Positions 48,509 to 61,533 of a stretch of 64,000 nt of DNA are shown here, one piece after another. A program made the translations under genes and the position numbers. How positions within the stretch are numbered: the stretch's first letter is position 1; every line of letters begins with the position of its first letter. Under the pieces are notes generated by a model. That model searched no databases and had not been told where the DNA came from. It saw only the letters and a list, made by a program, of their open reading frames with translations. The DNA comes from Lottia gigantea (taxonomy: Eukaryota > Mollusca > Gastropoda > Lottiidae): assembly GCF_000327385.1 (NCBI RefSeq), contig NW_008708797.1, forward strand, positions 2,030,015 through 2,094,014, written 5' to 3'.

Positions 48509-51500
48509 CTATGAAGGTGCTGACACCAAACCTGCTGGGCCTTGACCCAATGCTTGACCCCCAACTGTACTTTCTAATGGTTTAAAGCCCAATTCTTCTG
48601 TAGGTATACCAAACTGATTTAATTTACTTTCATATGTTCTTAATAAATCATTGTGTGCCTGAAACAAAAACATAATACATTTGATTGTCTACTCAATAAG
48701 GACTTTATATTCTGAATGAAATTACATTTCTCATATCCTGTCTTTCTCTCTATTTTAAAATCCTCTAAATAAACCAATCCATCAAAAAACAAACTTTTGT
48801 AACTTTGAAACACTCAGAAAATCATTAGAGAGTGTTTTTTGTTGCAAATTTTACTTTTCATTTTCAAATTCAATTAATTCAAGATTACAAACAGTAATGT
48901 AATACTGCCTAAGTAATTATTAGTAGAAATGATGCAACATACTACTACATGTCTATTAATAGTTATATGTACAAATGTATGTGATAGATGATGTCATCTT
49001 AAATTAATCTGTTTTATTTTCAGTAAGACATGTTTAACTAGTGTATATTTATAATATAAGGTAGTTAATGAGATTTAAGTTATCTACTTTATGGTGAGTT
49101 TACTATATTATTTTGCTATACATTCCTTGTTCCCACAAATTTCATTTTCAATTTCATTTGATAGAAAATCCCACCATTTTACCAAAAAATAATATCAAGA
49201 TCTTGTCATTAAAATTGAAGATAGTTTGATATAAAAAAAAAATGACATTTTGATAAAGTGACACCGATCTTACAATTTTATCAAGGAAAGTTTGAAAAAA
49301 AAAAGACTAATGTAGCAGTTCTACTGGAATTTTAAAAGTAGGATGTAAAACTTCAATTCTTTAATCTAATCGTGCCCACTTCCAAGTATCCTTGTTCGAT
49401 TATATCTTTATGTATATGGAGGGAATAATATTTTGTTTACCCACCTTACACACTCTAGCCAATTCATACTGTAGATCTTTAATAGCGCTATTCTTAGAAT
49501 CTAGAACATCCTGAAAAAGAAAACAAGCAGTTTAAATGTAGTAAGAAACATCATTGTTATATTACAGTAAACAGATCCAGCTGTGAAAATATCAAGAGTC
49601 TAGATCTTGCCACTTACAAATGGAAACATACTGAGACACCAGCAGATTTTAATACCCAGATTCTGACAATCAGATTTCAAGTCCAAAGACTTAATTTGGA
49701 TCAAAGAATAGAAACTTATCCCCCTTTAATTATACAAGTTATTCTGTTGATGTACTTTATATATCATCAATAGTATAAGATTAACTTTTGTCAATTTACA
49801 TGCCATACAAAATAAAAAATACCTCAAGTTTTCTTGTAACAACAGTCAAGGCTGTTGGATCTAAGTTGGAAGCAGATAAAACTTCATTTAACTGAGCTTC
49901 TTTCTTTTCAAGGGTATCAGCCAGGGCACCCAACTTCTTTTCTAACAATAAGTTTTTAAAATTACTCTTCTGTTGTACTTCATGTATAGCTTTAACAAAT
50001 TTACGATATAAATCATCTCTTTCTGCTTGTGTCTGAAAAAATTATTATTTCATTATAACACAATATAACTTTTTTATAGGCATAAAAATATATTGGATAT
50101 AACCAAAGTTACCAAATATGTTATTTGACTAAAATCAAAGTAAAAGATTAGAAGTAAAGGAGGCATTATCATAATCACTCCTATTCTTATATTTATATAA
50201 TCAAAGATTCTTATCACACCTTATCTTAAAGGATTTGCAAAGAGGTTTGAAGGCATTGGTATGTGCAATTGATGCTCATGAAGATTCTATGTACTCTATT
50301 CCTATTATACTGTAGTTCTGAACTGCAATGTTTTAACACATACAGATATAACATTTTAGTTGGCCACAATCCCTTACAGAAAGAAAACATCTAAGGGGGA
50401 CTACTCATGTCATTAGATGTTCTTGGCAGAAACTGTTTAATATTATTGATATTTACCTTCTGAAATCTCTGTTCTAAAACTTCATGTTCCCATTTCAGGG
50501 CTCTGAATTCTTCTTCTGTTACCTTTAATCTTGCTTTGGTCATCTGAAATTAAAAATTAGAAAATATGTCAATTCAATCATTACTTACAAAACATAATCT
50601 AAAATAAATGATAAATGACACCAGTTGATATGATTTTGCACTATTACCCATATAGCAATCATACATCAATATTGACAAAGACCACCTTTCTAATATTTTC
50701 TCTGTATTATGCTTACCCTGAGTGTTTCTTTATCTTTTTCATAATTTGCAAGTTGTTTCCTCAGATCTTCTACTTCCTCTCTTGCCTTCTGTAATGGTTC
50801 CGTTAACCGTTTATTTTCTGCTATAACCTCTGCCATCTGCTTCTCCATTCGTTCTTCTTTCTTTTTCATTTCTTCAACTTGTTCCTATCAAAACAAGTTA
50901 TATTGGTGAGGTAGAGGGCAATAGAAAATTATAATCACAATCAAAGAAAATTATATTATTTTTTCAATTAAGTTTCCACATCAAAGTCTAAAACATTAAT
51001 AGTTAAGTATAATATACAATAAAGCTTACCTTTAATGTGTTGATTAATGCTAAATTATTTAATGTTATGTCATTGTAGTAATTTTTAATGTCACTGAAAG
51101 CTTTTTCATGATTTTTCATTAATGTATTGATCTGTCCATTTTTACGCTCTTCAATTTCATGAATTTCAGTTTTACGCCTCAAATCCAGTTCATCGCGTAA
51201 TGTACGCATTTTCTTTTCGTATTTGGCTTCAATTTCCTTGGCTTGTCGTTCAAAATCAGCCCTTAATTTGGTGACTTCCTCATCATTGGACTAAAAATCA
51301 ATAAAAAATGGACACAATAAAAAAATAGTGATGATCGCCAGGATTTTTAAGAGCATGACACTTTAACCATATCAGAATATTCATTTTGCAGTCTGTTAAG
51401 TAATATAAAAACTATGGCTTTGGCTAAAAGAGAAAAATTCAAAAGATCACAATCATATAAATAACATTTAACAACTAGCCCCTTCTTTGTACCTATAACG

Positions 51501-53280
51501 TAAAATAAACATGTCAAACAAAAATGTCTCTCATATATATGAACATTTTATGAGTAAACCAAAAAAAAAACTTACCTTTTTCAAGTTCTTAATAACATCT
51601 TCATGAGCCAATTCTTGTTCTTTAAGATGGACCTTCAGAGCTCGCTTATCTTTTCTCAGATTTGTTTCATTACCTTCATGTTCATCTTGTGCTAATTTTA
51701 GAGAGACACCACCCTCTGCCTTAAGTTCAGACACATTATTTTGATGTTCATACAGAAGATGCTTCACTTTTTGTTTGTAAACCTGTCAATGATATTGATA
51801 TTAATTCTTTATTGCAATCTTAAAAACTGTAGAAAACAAATTTAACAAATAATAATTCTGTTTTTCGAATAAATATCTTTGATCAAAATTACCAGAAAAT
51901 ATAACTGCTATTAAATTATTACCTTAATTTCAATCTGATGTCTTTCTTCGGCATCTTCCATTTCTCGATCTTTATTTCTCAATTCAGCTTTCTTTTCCTC
52001 TAACTGACGCTTGGTGATCTCCCAGAAAGTGTTTACTTTATCTCTTTCCAATTGAAAATAATTTCTTTCTTCCCTCTCCCTCTCCAATTCTTCACGTAAT
52101 CGAGCAATATGCTCCTCCAACTGAAATTGACAAAAAACTTCCATGTCATTTTTTTCTTGACAGTCTGTATGTTTGAATCACAAAAGTATTTTTAATAAGC
52201 CATATTTTCACCCTAATATTTTTGAAATGGTAAAACATTGCTATATATAATTAAATAGTTCGAATGAACTCCATGTTGATCCACCCAAATGGAACTTTCT
52301 AACAGCTTGCAAAAAGCATACGGAAACGAACTTCAAAAGTTTAAGTTACCGTACCTTACGTATAAATTTTAAATAGTTATTGGTTTGATTCTTTTTAGGT
52401 AAATCTTTCAGATACGTTTAATATCCCTTTAATTAATAACTTAAGCTTTTGATGAGGTTAACTCTATAGCATATAATGTACAGTAATGTTTTTTAATTAC
52501 TTGAAAATTATATTTAATAAGAAAATATGCATATAATACCAAAGGATATTTTACCTGTTCTTTTGACATTTCTTCTGTTGGTACTCCATCTATAACAGTA
52601 GGTGTTTTAGCCTTCTTACCAGATTTCTTACCTCCCTTCTTCCCACTCTTCTTTTTCTTTGGCGGCTAAAAATATCAACTTTAGTCATGTAATTTGGTTT
52701 TAATTTCAAACCAGTCCCCCATTCCATCTAAAGCTTCCCACCGAAGGAATGGGTTAGGGCTATTGTCATCTTGGTGTTGATTGGTCGAAATTACCGTCAT
52801 ACCCTACAGTAAACTCACTGGGGTTCCTAGTTGTCAACGTCAAATAGACAATATTTTGACCGAGAGATTAAGGCAGTACCTGTTGTATGTGTAGCAGTAA
52901 GCGAACACAACATGGTACTAGTTTATCATCGTTGACATTGACACACTAACGAGAGAATTTCCAAACTGAAAAGCTTAAATCAATATCTAATTCCTTTCTG
53001 TAGGCCTAGTAAGCTAACATACTCTGCTTTACTAATATTTATCATTCACAGTCCAGAAACAGAAAAGTTATGTTAACAATAGGTTTATTCATGAAACCAA
53101 CCCTGTTCCTGATTGTTCTCACGAGGATGATAATTATGCCATGGATCATGCAATTTGAGTCCCGCTGTCATTCTCAATTATCACAAATGAAATAGCCTGC
53201 TCAAGTCATTATCTGGTCCCTTTCTCCCTATTAAGTGTACTAAGATTGCTTATCAATTCTTTAAAATTTACTCTTACCAT
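48509..53280 (-). CDS. Dynein regulatory complex subunit 4 (GAS8/DRC4)
   Basis: Coiled-coil scaffold of the nexin-dynein regulatory complex of motile cilia and flagella. Exons in transcript order are 53280-53278 (the ATG only), 52665-52555, 52120-51923, 51782-51576, 51290-51030, 50884-50717, 50543-50457, 50032-49823, 49510-49445 and 48658-48509. All introns are phase 0. The product is 486 residues (human 478). Blocks collinear with human GAS8 include a lysine-rich start ([18 protein letters not shown]), [85 protein letters not shown] and [11 protein letters not shown]. It is almost wholly heptad coiled coil. The start rests on the short exon 53278-53280, where ATG is followed directly by a GTAAGA donor. 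Confidence 0.96.
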
Positions 53281-54649
53281 ATTTTCGATCTATGGTACTT
53301 CACTGGTAGAACGTTAAAATAAATATTGTTGAAAATCACTCAAAATAACCCAACAAATTCTGTGTTTCCAAGCAACATTTAACATCCGGAAATATAATCT
53401 TAGTATATGAGCAGCAAATTAATTTCTAATCAACCATTGGTTGAAATCAATCAAGGTCATTCGAGACTACGAGTAAGAAAAATAACGCCTCCTCGAACAA
53501 TCAAAACCTATTCCGAAACTAGATGATGAGATTTCCAACTTCGACATTTACCGATAAGGTTTATCGACAAGAAGAAAGGAAAATCAATGTAAAACTTAGC
53601 TTATGAGACAATAATTTTTTTCATACTCATGTTGTCTATGCTTAGATGAGATGAAAATTTAAATGAAAATCACCCAACTATAAACCCTCAAAAATAAAAA
53701 AATCTCATCTCTTCCGTTGTGTCTTTTTCACTATGTCAAGAGTTTCATCGACCGGTTGCGGGCACAAAAGGAGACATGCAATTGAAACGAAAATGAATCT
53801 GAGTGGATGATGATACTCTGTTGTGGGCACACGTGAGATTTTACTTAAGATTCGAGTTGGCGACAAAAATCGGCGAACATGACTTCCTGTTCGCACCCTT
53901 TGCTGGTCTTCGCCGGTGAAAAGACGCACCTAGGGAATTTCTCATACGCCATTTTACTGGAAAATAGTTATCTTCGTATGTCATTTTTCTATTTATTATG
54001 TCTCTTTTTTTCGTGTATATCCCGCATTATTTCATTATATTTGATAGTGTCAGTGTTTAAAATAGGTAGACATATCATATTTTCGTCTTGTATTTCACTA
54101 CCGTCACTACCGTAGTGTTCACTTTACTATATGACTGTAGCGTAGGTAGGTCTATTTATATCTTAAGCAACACAATATTGTATTGTGTGGTTTATTGGGG
54201 GTATGATTCAGCCTTGTTATTGGTAAGGAAATATTTCGTTTGCCATTTATAACCATTGGTTATCCGTAATAATTCTCTTCTGGTTTCACTTTAACTAATC
54301 ATTGGTTCTTCCCTGTCGTTGTACTTCCTTCTCTTTAGTTTCTCTTTATACTTCTCAACCTGCCTATTTTCTTTTACAGCTGATGAATACCAAAACTACC
54401 GACAATATCAAAACCTGAATATTACTATAAAGATATAAAGATGTAGTAAGTAATTTGTCTTATTCAAAGAATTTACTAATAATATTACCATGTAAAACAC
54501 ATTCTCCTAATTCCATTTTCCATTTCAGAAATGACACAGGAAAATGAGGAATTCAAGTGGTTTACTTGGAGGATGGTGCTGTACCGGTACTAGAAGTCAA
54601 CATAAATATGATAAATAAATAGAAACTTTATAATTGATGGGAAACAAAA
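53281..54649. other. Head-to-head interval between GAS8 and the SPATA2-like gene
   Basis: Should hold both promoters and the 5' leader of the SPATA2-like gene. Acceptor-like sequences TTTTACAG (near 54380) and CATTTCAG (near 54529) suggest one or two leader exons. No strong TATA box. Frames 53705-53929 and 53879-54115 are antiparallel to each other and without motifs. Confidence 0.45.
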
Positions 54650-57256
54650 ATGACATCTAAGAGGTCTGATTTTTCTTTAAATGATGCCAGTGGATCTGTG
54701 GATCATGCTAGACACTTGTATAAAAAGTCAAATGTGCATCTGTCTGATCTAACCAAACAACAAAGAAAAGATTTGGGAATGACAATATTCAAACTATTAC
54801 ATAAATGTTTGCCTCTATTGCACCTTACGTTAGCTTTCACCAGTTCAGCCTTTGTAGAAATAATTGAAGCTACAATAGAAGATGGAAAGTTTGATGGAGA
54901 GAAATCTGCTCAAGCTTTCACAGAACTTGAAAAATATTTAAAACTTCTTTATGACCATCCATGGAAAAAAGAATTCCGTGTGTTGAAGGTGAGACAAAGT
55001 TTTCAAGAACATAAATTGACTGTAAAGAATAGATGGAAAATACTAAAGAATTTCCTAGAATTATTAGTTATTTGCTTTGAGTTGGGAGCCCAAAATAAAT
55101 CTTCAGTATTAGCATCACATCAGCTATCTTTGTAGGCATTTTTGCAGACTAGAGTTGATGTATTGTTTGGATATGTTCATTTTTTTGATGTTGCATTATA
55201 GTAATGTTTTGAGTTTTAAATCATTTTGCACACTCAAAAGCATTTTTTCCAAACTATTACCATTTCTCTTGTCAATTTAAGTTTTATTTATTTTACAAGT
55301 AGAAACCAGAAACTAAAACTTAAATTGACAAGAAAAATTGTATTAGTTTGGATATGGGATTTGTTTTATTAAATATGGGTAATTGAATAAATCTAATGAG
55401 AAAGAATAAAAAAAAAAAAGAGTCTAAATAGTCAATAAAGTTGTTTGTCTCCTTCACCAAAATTATTGAAAAATGTCAAAATGTATTGAAGATAATATTT
55501 CTGAGTTTATGCAAGAGTATTGCAATTAGACATTTCCCAGGTGACATAAATGGATTACAACATCTTATTAGATATTTTCAGTGATATCTTTAAAGTGATA
55601 CTACGTCTTAGAATTAACATAAAATCTAAGAATTTTAAACTTGGCGAATAAGAGCCAGTAGGTATACCTGGTGTCATGAATAACATAACAGGATCCTTAT
55701 ATAATCCGATAAATCCAAAAAACTCAGTAAGAACCCATAAATATGCAATTAACTATTAAAAAACGCTTAATATCAAGATTAAGCGTTTTTCAATAATTAC
55801 TTACTTTATGAATTTTCAAGATTTTACAGGGATTCTGTTGTAACTTTATGACACCAGGTAAGCTAAACTGAGAACTTAAATTTATGCATGTACTTCTACC
55901 AAACAACTTTTTGTATTTTGGACATAGCCTTCATGTAATTTGTGTTTTGTTCAAATATCTAATTAACTGAATTTTCATTTATTTTTTCAGTTATATTCTG
56001 GATTTTTTAATTCAAAGGTGAAGTCACATTTAAGAAATCCTGAACAAATTTTTGAAATGGTTGGTTATAAAAGAGTTAATGAAAGTGAAATGATTTTACA
56101 AGAAGTGAAACCAAACAGAGAACGTTTAATAAATGTTTGTTTTGAATGTTTAGTTGGTGCTGTAGCATGTAAATTGATTGAAATGAAACATAATGATATA
56201 AGGGATAGGGGTGGGGACTTTCAAGATGCTTTTCAGTGGATGAAAACAGGTGAGAAACCGAAGGAAGAATACCTTGAAAAAAAACTAGAACAGAAAAAGA
56301 GGACACAAGAGAAAGAAAATATGGATGATACTGTTTCATATAAGAACAGAGATAAAACACCCTCTTCTACATACATGTATTATAATAATGATAAATTGGT
56401 AGTTGATTTAAATTCCCCTAATCACAACAATGACAGCTATATAAGAGCTGGACATATTCCTTATATAGATGAAGGTCAAACTGACAATGGTATAGAAATT
56501 AGTATGAAAGGAACACATGATGACCATATACATGCTAGTTTACGAGAAATCAATTTAAAGCAACAGAGACAAAAGCAGGCACCTAAATCAGATGTAAGAG
56601 ATTTCGTAAAATCAACTCATAAAAGTAACTATGAAGTAAAGAGTGAAAATCTTAGTTATCCAGAAGTTGATTTGAAATCTAGTAGGAAAATAAGTGGATA
56701 TATTAAGAAGTCAAAGGATGAAGATAGAGTCATTACTAGAACGACACCCACAAAAGTAAGCAAAGAAAGCATGGAAATATTTTATCCACCAGCCACAATA
56801 AGTTCATACAAAAACATAGAAAAACACAAACGGACACATTATTTCCCCTACCCTTCAAATACTAATATCGATGTTACAGATGGTAGCTTTAAGGCTAAAC
56901 AATTTATTGAAGAACCTGATATATTGGACACTGATGGAGAGCTGTCTTTTACATCTGGTTACTATGATATACCCAGAGATGACCAAGAATTGGTTCTTAA
57001 CAGATCAATTAACAATTCACCATTTTCAGATGAAATTTGGTCTTGTTCCTACTGTACTTCACTAAATAATGCGTCTAGAACTGTTTGTAAAGAATGTGAT
57101 AAGAGTCGCCATGTTGGACCAGATTTGGAGAACCCAAAAGCTGGTGAAAGTAAAAAAGTCTGCTCTGACTGTACCTTGGAGAACTTGCCAACAGATATAT
57201 TTTGTAAAGCTTGCAATGCACCTTTAAAACCCGCAAATGTTCAGACATATGTTTAA
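54650..57256 (+). CDS. SPATA2/tamozhennic-like protein: PUB domain plus two RanBP2-type zinc fingers
   Basis: Likely adaptor in ubiquitin signalling. SPATA2 uses its PUB domain to bridge CYLD to the LUBAC ligase HOIP in vertebrates, and fly Tamo has PUB plus a RanBP2-type finger. Exon 1 is 54650-54988 and exon 2 is 55991-57256, joined in phase 0, giving 534 residues. The helical N-terminal half (residues about 40-200) includes LYSGFFNSKVKSHLRNPEQI, MVGYKRVNESEMILQEV and ERLINVCFECLVGAVACKLI, a PUB-like C-terminal helix pair. The middle is long, polar and probably disordered. The C-terminus has two four-cysteine fingers: WSCSYCTSLNNASRTVCKEC and VCSDCTLENLPTDIFCKAC, likely ubiquitin-binding NZF type. 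Orthology to SPATA2 is my reading of domain order; HOIP is less likely since no RBR module follows. Confidence 0.8.
55667..55858 (+). mobile_element. 192-bp palindromic MITE with TA target, in the SPATA2-like intron
   Basis: Imperfect inverted ends CCTGGTGTCAT(g/a)AA extending about 35-40 bases, flanked by TA at 55665-55666 and 55859-55860. The centre (55759-55790) is a perfect hairpin with a 13-bp stem (aaaaacgcttaat) and a 6-base loop. Non-coding; Tc1/mariner-like target site. Confidence 0.85.
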
Positions 57257-57842
57257 TTATTAAAATAAAAAAAAGTATTAAAATTTATAGACATTGATTT
57301 TTACCTCTATACTGATAATTCTATTTTAGATTATCCAGTATCTGTCCAATTGTTCAGGTTGATTCTATATTCTACAAACATATGGGCCTACAGTCATGTA
57401 TGAATATTATGAAAACGTGAAGATGATTATTTATTTGAAAAAGAGCAAATTTATGTTAGATTACAGATGATTATGCGTCAACACGCATCTGACTCGGTTT
57501 CGCATGGCGGGTAAGTCCGCCATTGCTGGAAGTGGAACCTTCGTCAGCAATTATGCAAAAATAAATCATGTTCCATTCCGCAAAATATACAGATTTATAC
57601 CCCTGACTTGTATTTTGTGGAACGGAACGGAACAAGATCATAGTCTCTTTCTCTCTTCATCGCCTTTACCAGTCTACTTGTCTTGTAACAAACTTCTGCG
57701 ATTCATATTCCCTTTTCTCTCACCTAACATCAAACACTGGCATTAAACATGCCGTGACTAAGGGGCATAGGCCTACATCAGGCTGTCACATCATCGAAAT
57801 TAGCAACCGACCGCGGTGCGAGACAGAAAGAAAACAACAACT
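57257..57842. other. 3' flank of the SPATA2-like gene
   Basis: AATAAA near 57266 could serve polyadenylation. The rest is non-coding; the frame at 57504-57746 is low confidence and not called. Confidence 0.4.
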
Positions 57843-58480
57843 GGATACGTAGAATTTTCATATCGGATAGATGTCGACAATGTTGCAAAGCAGTTGTCGG
57901 CCCGATGTCGAAAATAGATCAGAAGCCAATGTCGGCAGCATGCTGGAAAAACATCGGCTCATTCCAATAACCGACCTCGCGCCGTGTTGCACATTCGTTG
58001 TCTGCCCGATGTAGTATCGCCTAAATCTCGAAAATGGATTAGAAGCCGATGTCGGCAGATTGTTGGAAAAACCTCGGCTTCATTCAAATAACCAACGTAG
58101 GCCCGACCTCGCGCCTCCGTTGTCGGCCCGATGTAGTATTTTGATATCGTATAGATGTTGACAATAGATAAATAGATAAGAAGCCGATGTCGGCAGCATG
58201 TTGGAAAAACATCGGCTTGATATCAATATCCGACGTAGGTTAGACCTTGCGCCATGTTTGCACATACGTTGTCGGCCAGATGTAGTTTTTTGATATCGTA
58301 ATGATGTCGACAATAGATAAGAAGCCGGTGTCGGCAGCATGTCGGAAAAACATCGGCTTCATATCATTAGCCGACGTAGGTTAGACCTCGCGCCGTGTTG
58401 CACATCCGTTGTCGGCCCGATTTGATGCATAGATATCGGTACGATTAAGACTTTTTTTTTCGGCCCGATGTAGATACGAT
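57843..58480. repeat. Hairpin-bearing tandem repeat, about four units of 120-150 bp
   Basis: Units contain 'agaagccgatgtcggcagca' then 'tgttggaaaaacatcggctt', 'cgacgtaggttagacctcgc' and 'gttgtcggcccgatgtag'. The AGAAGCC landmark falls at 57921, 58041, 58189 and 58320. In the better units GAAGCCGATGT and ACATCGGCTTC form an 11-bp stem around an 18-base loop. It is richer in GC than its surroundings. Confidence 0.85.
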
Positions 58481-58499
58481 CTGGAATGTTTGCTGGGTT

Positions 58500-59510
58500 A
58501 CGACTCAGAAGATGAACTTTTCATTTGAACTGTGCATATAGACACCGTAGGTCAAGATCAAAGCGATAGGACAGAAACATTAACAATACATGACCGAAAC
58601 GTTACAGTGAAGCTCGATACAGGTGCACAAGCAAATATCTTGCCGAAGCGTATCTACGATAGCTTTGAACTTGAAAATCAAAAGCTAACAAACACAAGTG
58701 TAAAGTTAGTGACATACAGTGAAGATAACATTGTGCCCGAAGGAATTCAGACCCTAAAATATTCTCTGTGTGGCCGAACATCCAAATTGCCGTTTTACAT
58801 AGCAGAAACGAGTGCGCAAACCATACTTGAAAAGAACGCGTGTACTGAAACTGGTTCTTAATCGAGCGATCAAGAAAGAACACTGTCATATTTGCAAACG
58901 GTCGAGAAAGTGATCGAAAAGTTACCGAAAGTATGGTATAGGCTATTCTCCAAGTTTGACGCGAATAATGGATTCTGGTAGGCCTATGTAATGCTCGACG
59001 AGTCTTGTTCAAAGTTATTGACATTCAACACTCCATTCGGTCGTTATAGGTACTTAGCTTGTCGTTTGGAATCAGTTCTGCGCCTGAAGTATTCTCTAAA
59101 CGGGTACAGGAAATGTTTGCCGACATAACGGGTGTAGAATGCATCGTTGACGATATATTTATATGGGGTGAAACCATGGCCGAACCGGAAACGAAAAATG
59201 TAGGACATATAATCACGAACAACGGGGTTAAAGTGGACCCCGAAAAGGTAAGTGCGATTGAAGACATGCCACCGCCAAGTGACGTATCTGGAGTTAAACG
59301 TTATGCTCAAATAGAACGCGAGATGTTAGCTATAGTGTACGGATGTAAGAAATTTCATCACTATATCTATTGGCGTCGCGTTGCGGTGGAAACGGATCAT
59401 AAACCGCTTGTTGCGATCTACAATAAGCCACTCCATCGCGCGACTCCGAGACTTCAGCGAATGCTCAATTGCTCATGAAGATACAACACTACGACTTAAA
59501 GTTAGAGTAT
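58500..59510 (+). mobile_element. Ty3/gypsy-type LTR retrotransposon fossil, left part
   Basis: Pol fragments in + order: an aspartic-protease-like region (about 58590-58850, with the D-T-G active-site triplet), reverse transcriptase C-terminal part (about 59040-59290) and RNase H (about 59300-59480). It is broken, with several breaks and missing stretches; no gag and no LTR pair was identified. It is older than the TIR transposon inserted at 59511. The right part resumes at 62263. Confidence 0.85.
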
Positions 59511-59825
59511 TAGACCAGAGGGAGAAGGGGGAGTATTGTCACCCGAGAGGGGCAAAATCTGAGTTAACTTTTCTAGAGGCATTTTTCCTCAGGAATCCGA
59601 ATCTGGGAGGTAAAGTGAGGGGGCGTTTTTGAGTTATTCAAGGTCAAAGGTCACGAAAGGCCAAATAACGCAAAAAACGTTAAAAACTGAGAATTTAACT
59701 ACAAAATGCGTACAAATTCATTGATATCATCTAGAAATTGACAAAAGCCCATTAGTGTGAATCGGCACTCTCTATCAGTCCCAATTCTTTGAGGTAATCC
59801 AGGTCAAAGGTCAAAATAGGTCGTG

Positions 59826-60086
59826 ACATTGTGAACATGAAGTTTGTAATAGCTTGACATTATGAAGATGTAGTTTGTAATAGCTTTATATTGTGAAGAT
59901 GAAGTTTGTGATAGTTTGACATTGTGAAGATGTAGTTTGTAATAGATTGACATTCTGAAGATGAAGTTTGTAACAGCTTGACATTGTCAAGATGAAGTTT
60001 GTAATAGCTTGACATTATGAAGATGTAGTTTGTAATAGCTTGATATTGTGAAGATGAAGTTTGTAACAGCTTGACATTGTGAACAT
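59826..60086 (+). repeat. 31-bp tandem array inside the TIR transposon
   Basis: About eight units of 'gaagatgaagtttgtaatag' plus 'cttgacattgt' lie directly inside the left TIR. Variation is mostly single substitutions. There is no counterpart beside the right TIR. Confidence 0.9.
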
Positions 60087-60362
60087 TACAATAAATTAAA
60101 ATAACAATATGCTTATATTTAGAATACCATCTATTTAGCTAATACGATTCTAGTCTTACTTGATCACAAACATAAATAATTACACGTTCAAATACAAATA
60201 AATTCAAAGTTTCAGAACATTTTCAGGAGAATGATTCACTAAATCTAGAAATACAAGGCAACTCTCGGTGGTTTTTATAATTTTAAGAAACTAACATCAT
60301 TGGCATGATTTATTAGTCTACCTTTCGAATATTTTGAAATTCTGCAAATTTTACTTCATTAA

Positions 60363-60610
60363 AGGGACATATGCGCCTTCAATTCCATGTGTGTCCAATT
60401 CAATTCAGCGTTTGAATGCCAAAATGATGACTCGTCATTTAAGATTATACTCTGTGATATATAGAAAAGACATATATAGATAAAGTGAGTAAAACTCACA
60501 AGGTATTTTTGAAGGAAATATGCGATTTTCGTACATTTCTAGTACTTCTGAAGACTATTTACATATTTTCAAGATTAAAATCAACCCTCTAAAATGGCAC
60601 ATCTGTCTCT
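60363..60610 (+). mobile_element. TTAA-type MITE, copy 3, nested in the TIR transposon
   Basis: Ends AGGGACAT and GTCTCT with TTAA on both sides (60359-60362, 60611-60614). Shares 'tagtacttctgaagactatt' and 'tacatattttcaagatt' with the copy at 18299-18581. Confidence 0.85.
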
Positions 60611-60858
60611 TTAACCAAAACTGGAGGTATAAATCTAGAAATGCTGGAGACACTTTATATTACTATTACCATATTAAACTTTAAACTACAAACTGTTTTT
60701 TAATTGTCAAGGGAAACTATGGTGGATTGTTAACTGGTCTTCGGATTATATTTATAACGTTGTTCAGTTTTCGGGTTTATAAAAACATGACATAAGAGAT
60801 TCGATTATATCATAACGTACCATAAAGATTATTGAATTGTTCAGCATTCAAAATCAAA

Positions 60859-61489
60859 ATGGATGGGAATGTAGAAGAGTCTGAATGTCCTGTATGTCTT
60901 GGACCATTCCAGGAACCTAAATTATTGGATTGTCATCATACATTTTGTAGGAAGTGTCTGGAAGAACTAGTTCCAATTTGGCGGGTAGCTGCAACGCCAT
61001 CAAATGTGTAACAAAATCAGCAAAATTCCTAACGGCGGGGTAAGGAAGTTTTCAACAATTTTTTATCTATCTGCTCCATCAACGAGTTCAACAAACAGAA
61101 CAGGAGATACAGATTACTGCTCCAAACATCCTAAGGAGGAGCTGAAATGTTTATTTGAAGACTGTAACACCATTTAGTGTTCGACATGCCTTCTTGGTCA
61201 ACACTAAAACCATTCTTTTCTTACTATCAAAGACTCTAAAGACGTCATTTTAGAAAATTACAAAGATCAGAAAGACAGTCTGAAACGTAAGTTAGAAGAA
61301 TTGAAAACAGTGAAGAATATAGCCGAGGATTCGTTGAAGAAAATCAACGAATATCGACAAACAGCACTGAGTAGTTGCCAGGCAGAACTTCAGAAAAATT
61401 ACTATCAAAATCAGAAGAAACTGAATACTGTACTCAGTAAAGTGAATACCCTAAAGTCTCAGATAGAGAAAGATCTAGTCGACCTCTGA
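60859..61489 (+). pseudogene. TRIM-type RING/B-box/coiled-coil gene fragment, broken
   Basis: From 60859 the frame reads a start Met, then ESECPVCLGPFQEPKLLDCH and HTFCRKC, the first half of a RING finger. It stops around 61010 without the second cysteine pair. One frame over, YCSKHPKEELKCLFEDCNT, a TAG stop, and CSTCLLGQH form a B-box 2. From 61250 to 61489 the same frame gives a coiled coil (SLKRKLEELKTVKNIAEDSL, QKKLNTVLSKVNTLKSQIEK). Order and spacing are those of tripartite-motif E3 ligases. With at least one frame change, a stop inside the B-box and no C-terminal domain, it cannot make a normal TRIM protein. Its position between the TIRs indicates capture of host sequence. Confidence 0.75.
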
Positions 61490-61533
61490 CGTCCTTAGTA
61501 CTGCATATACAGCGTGCTAACTATATTGTTAGC

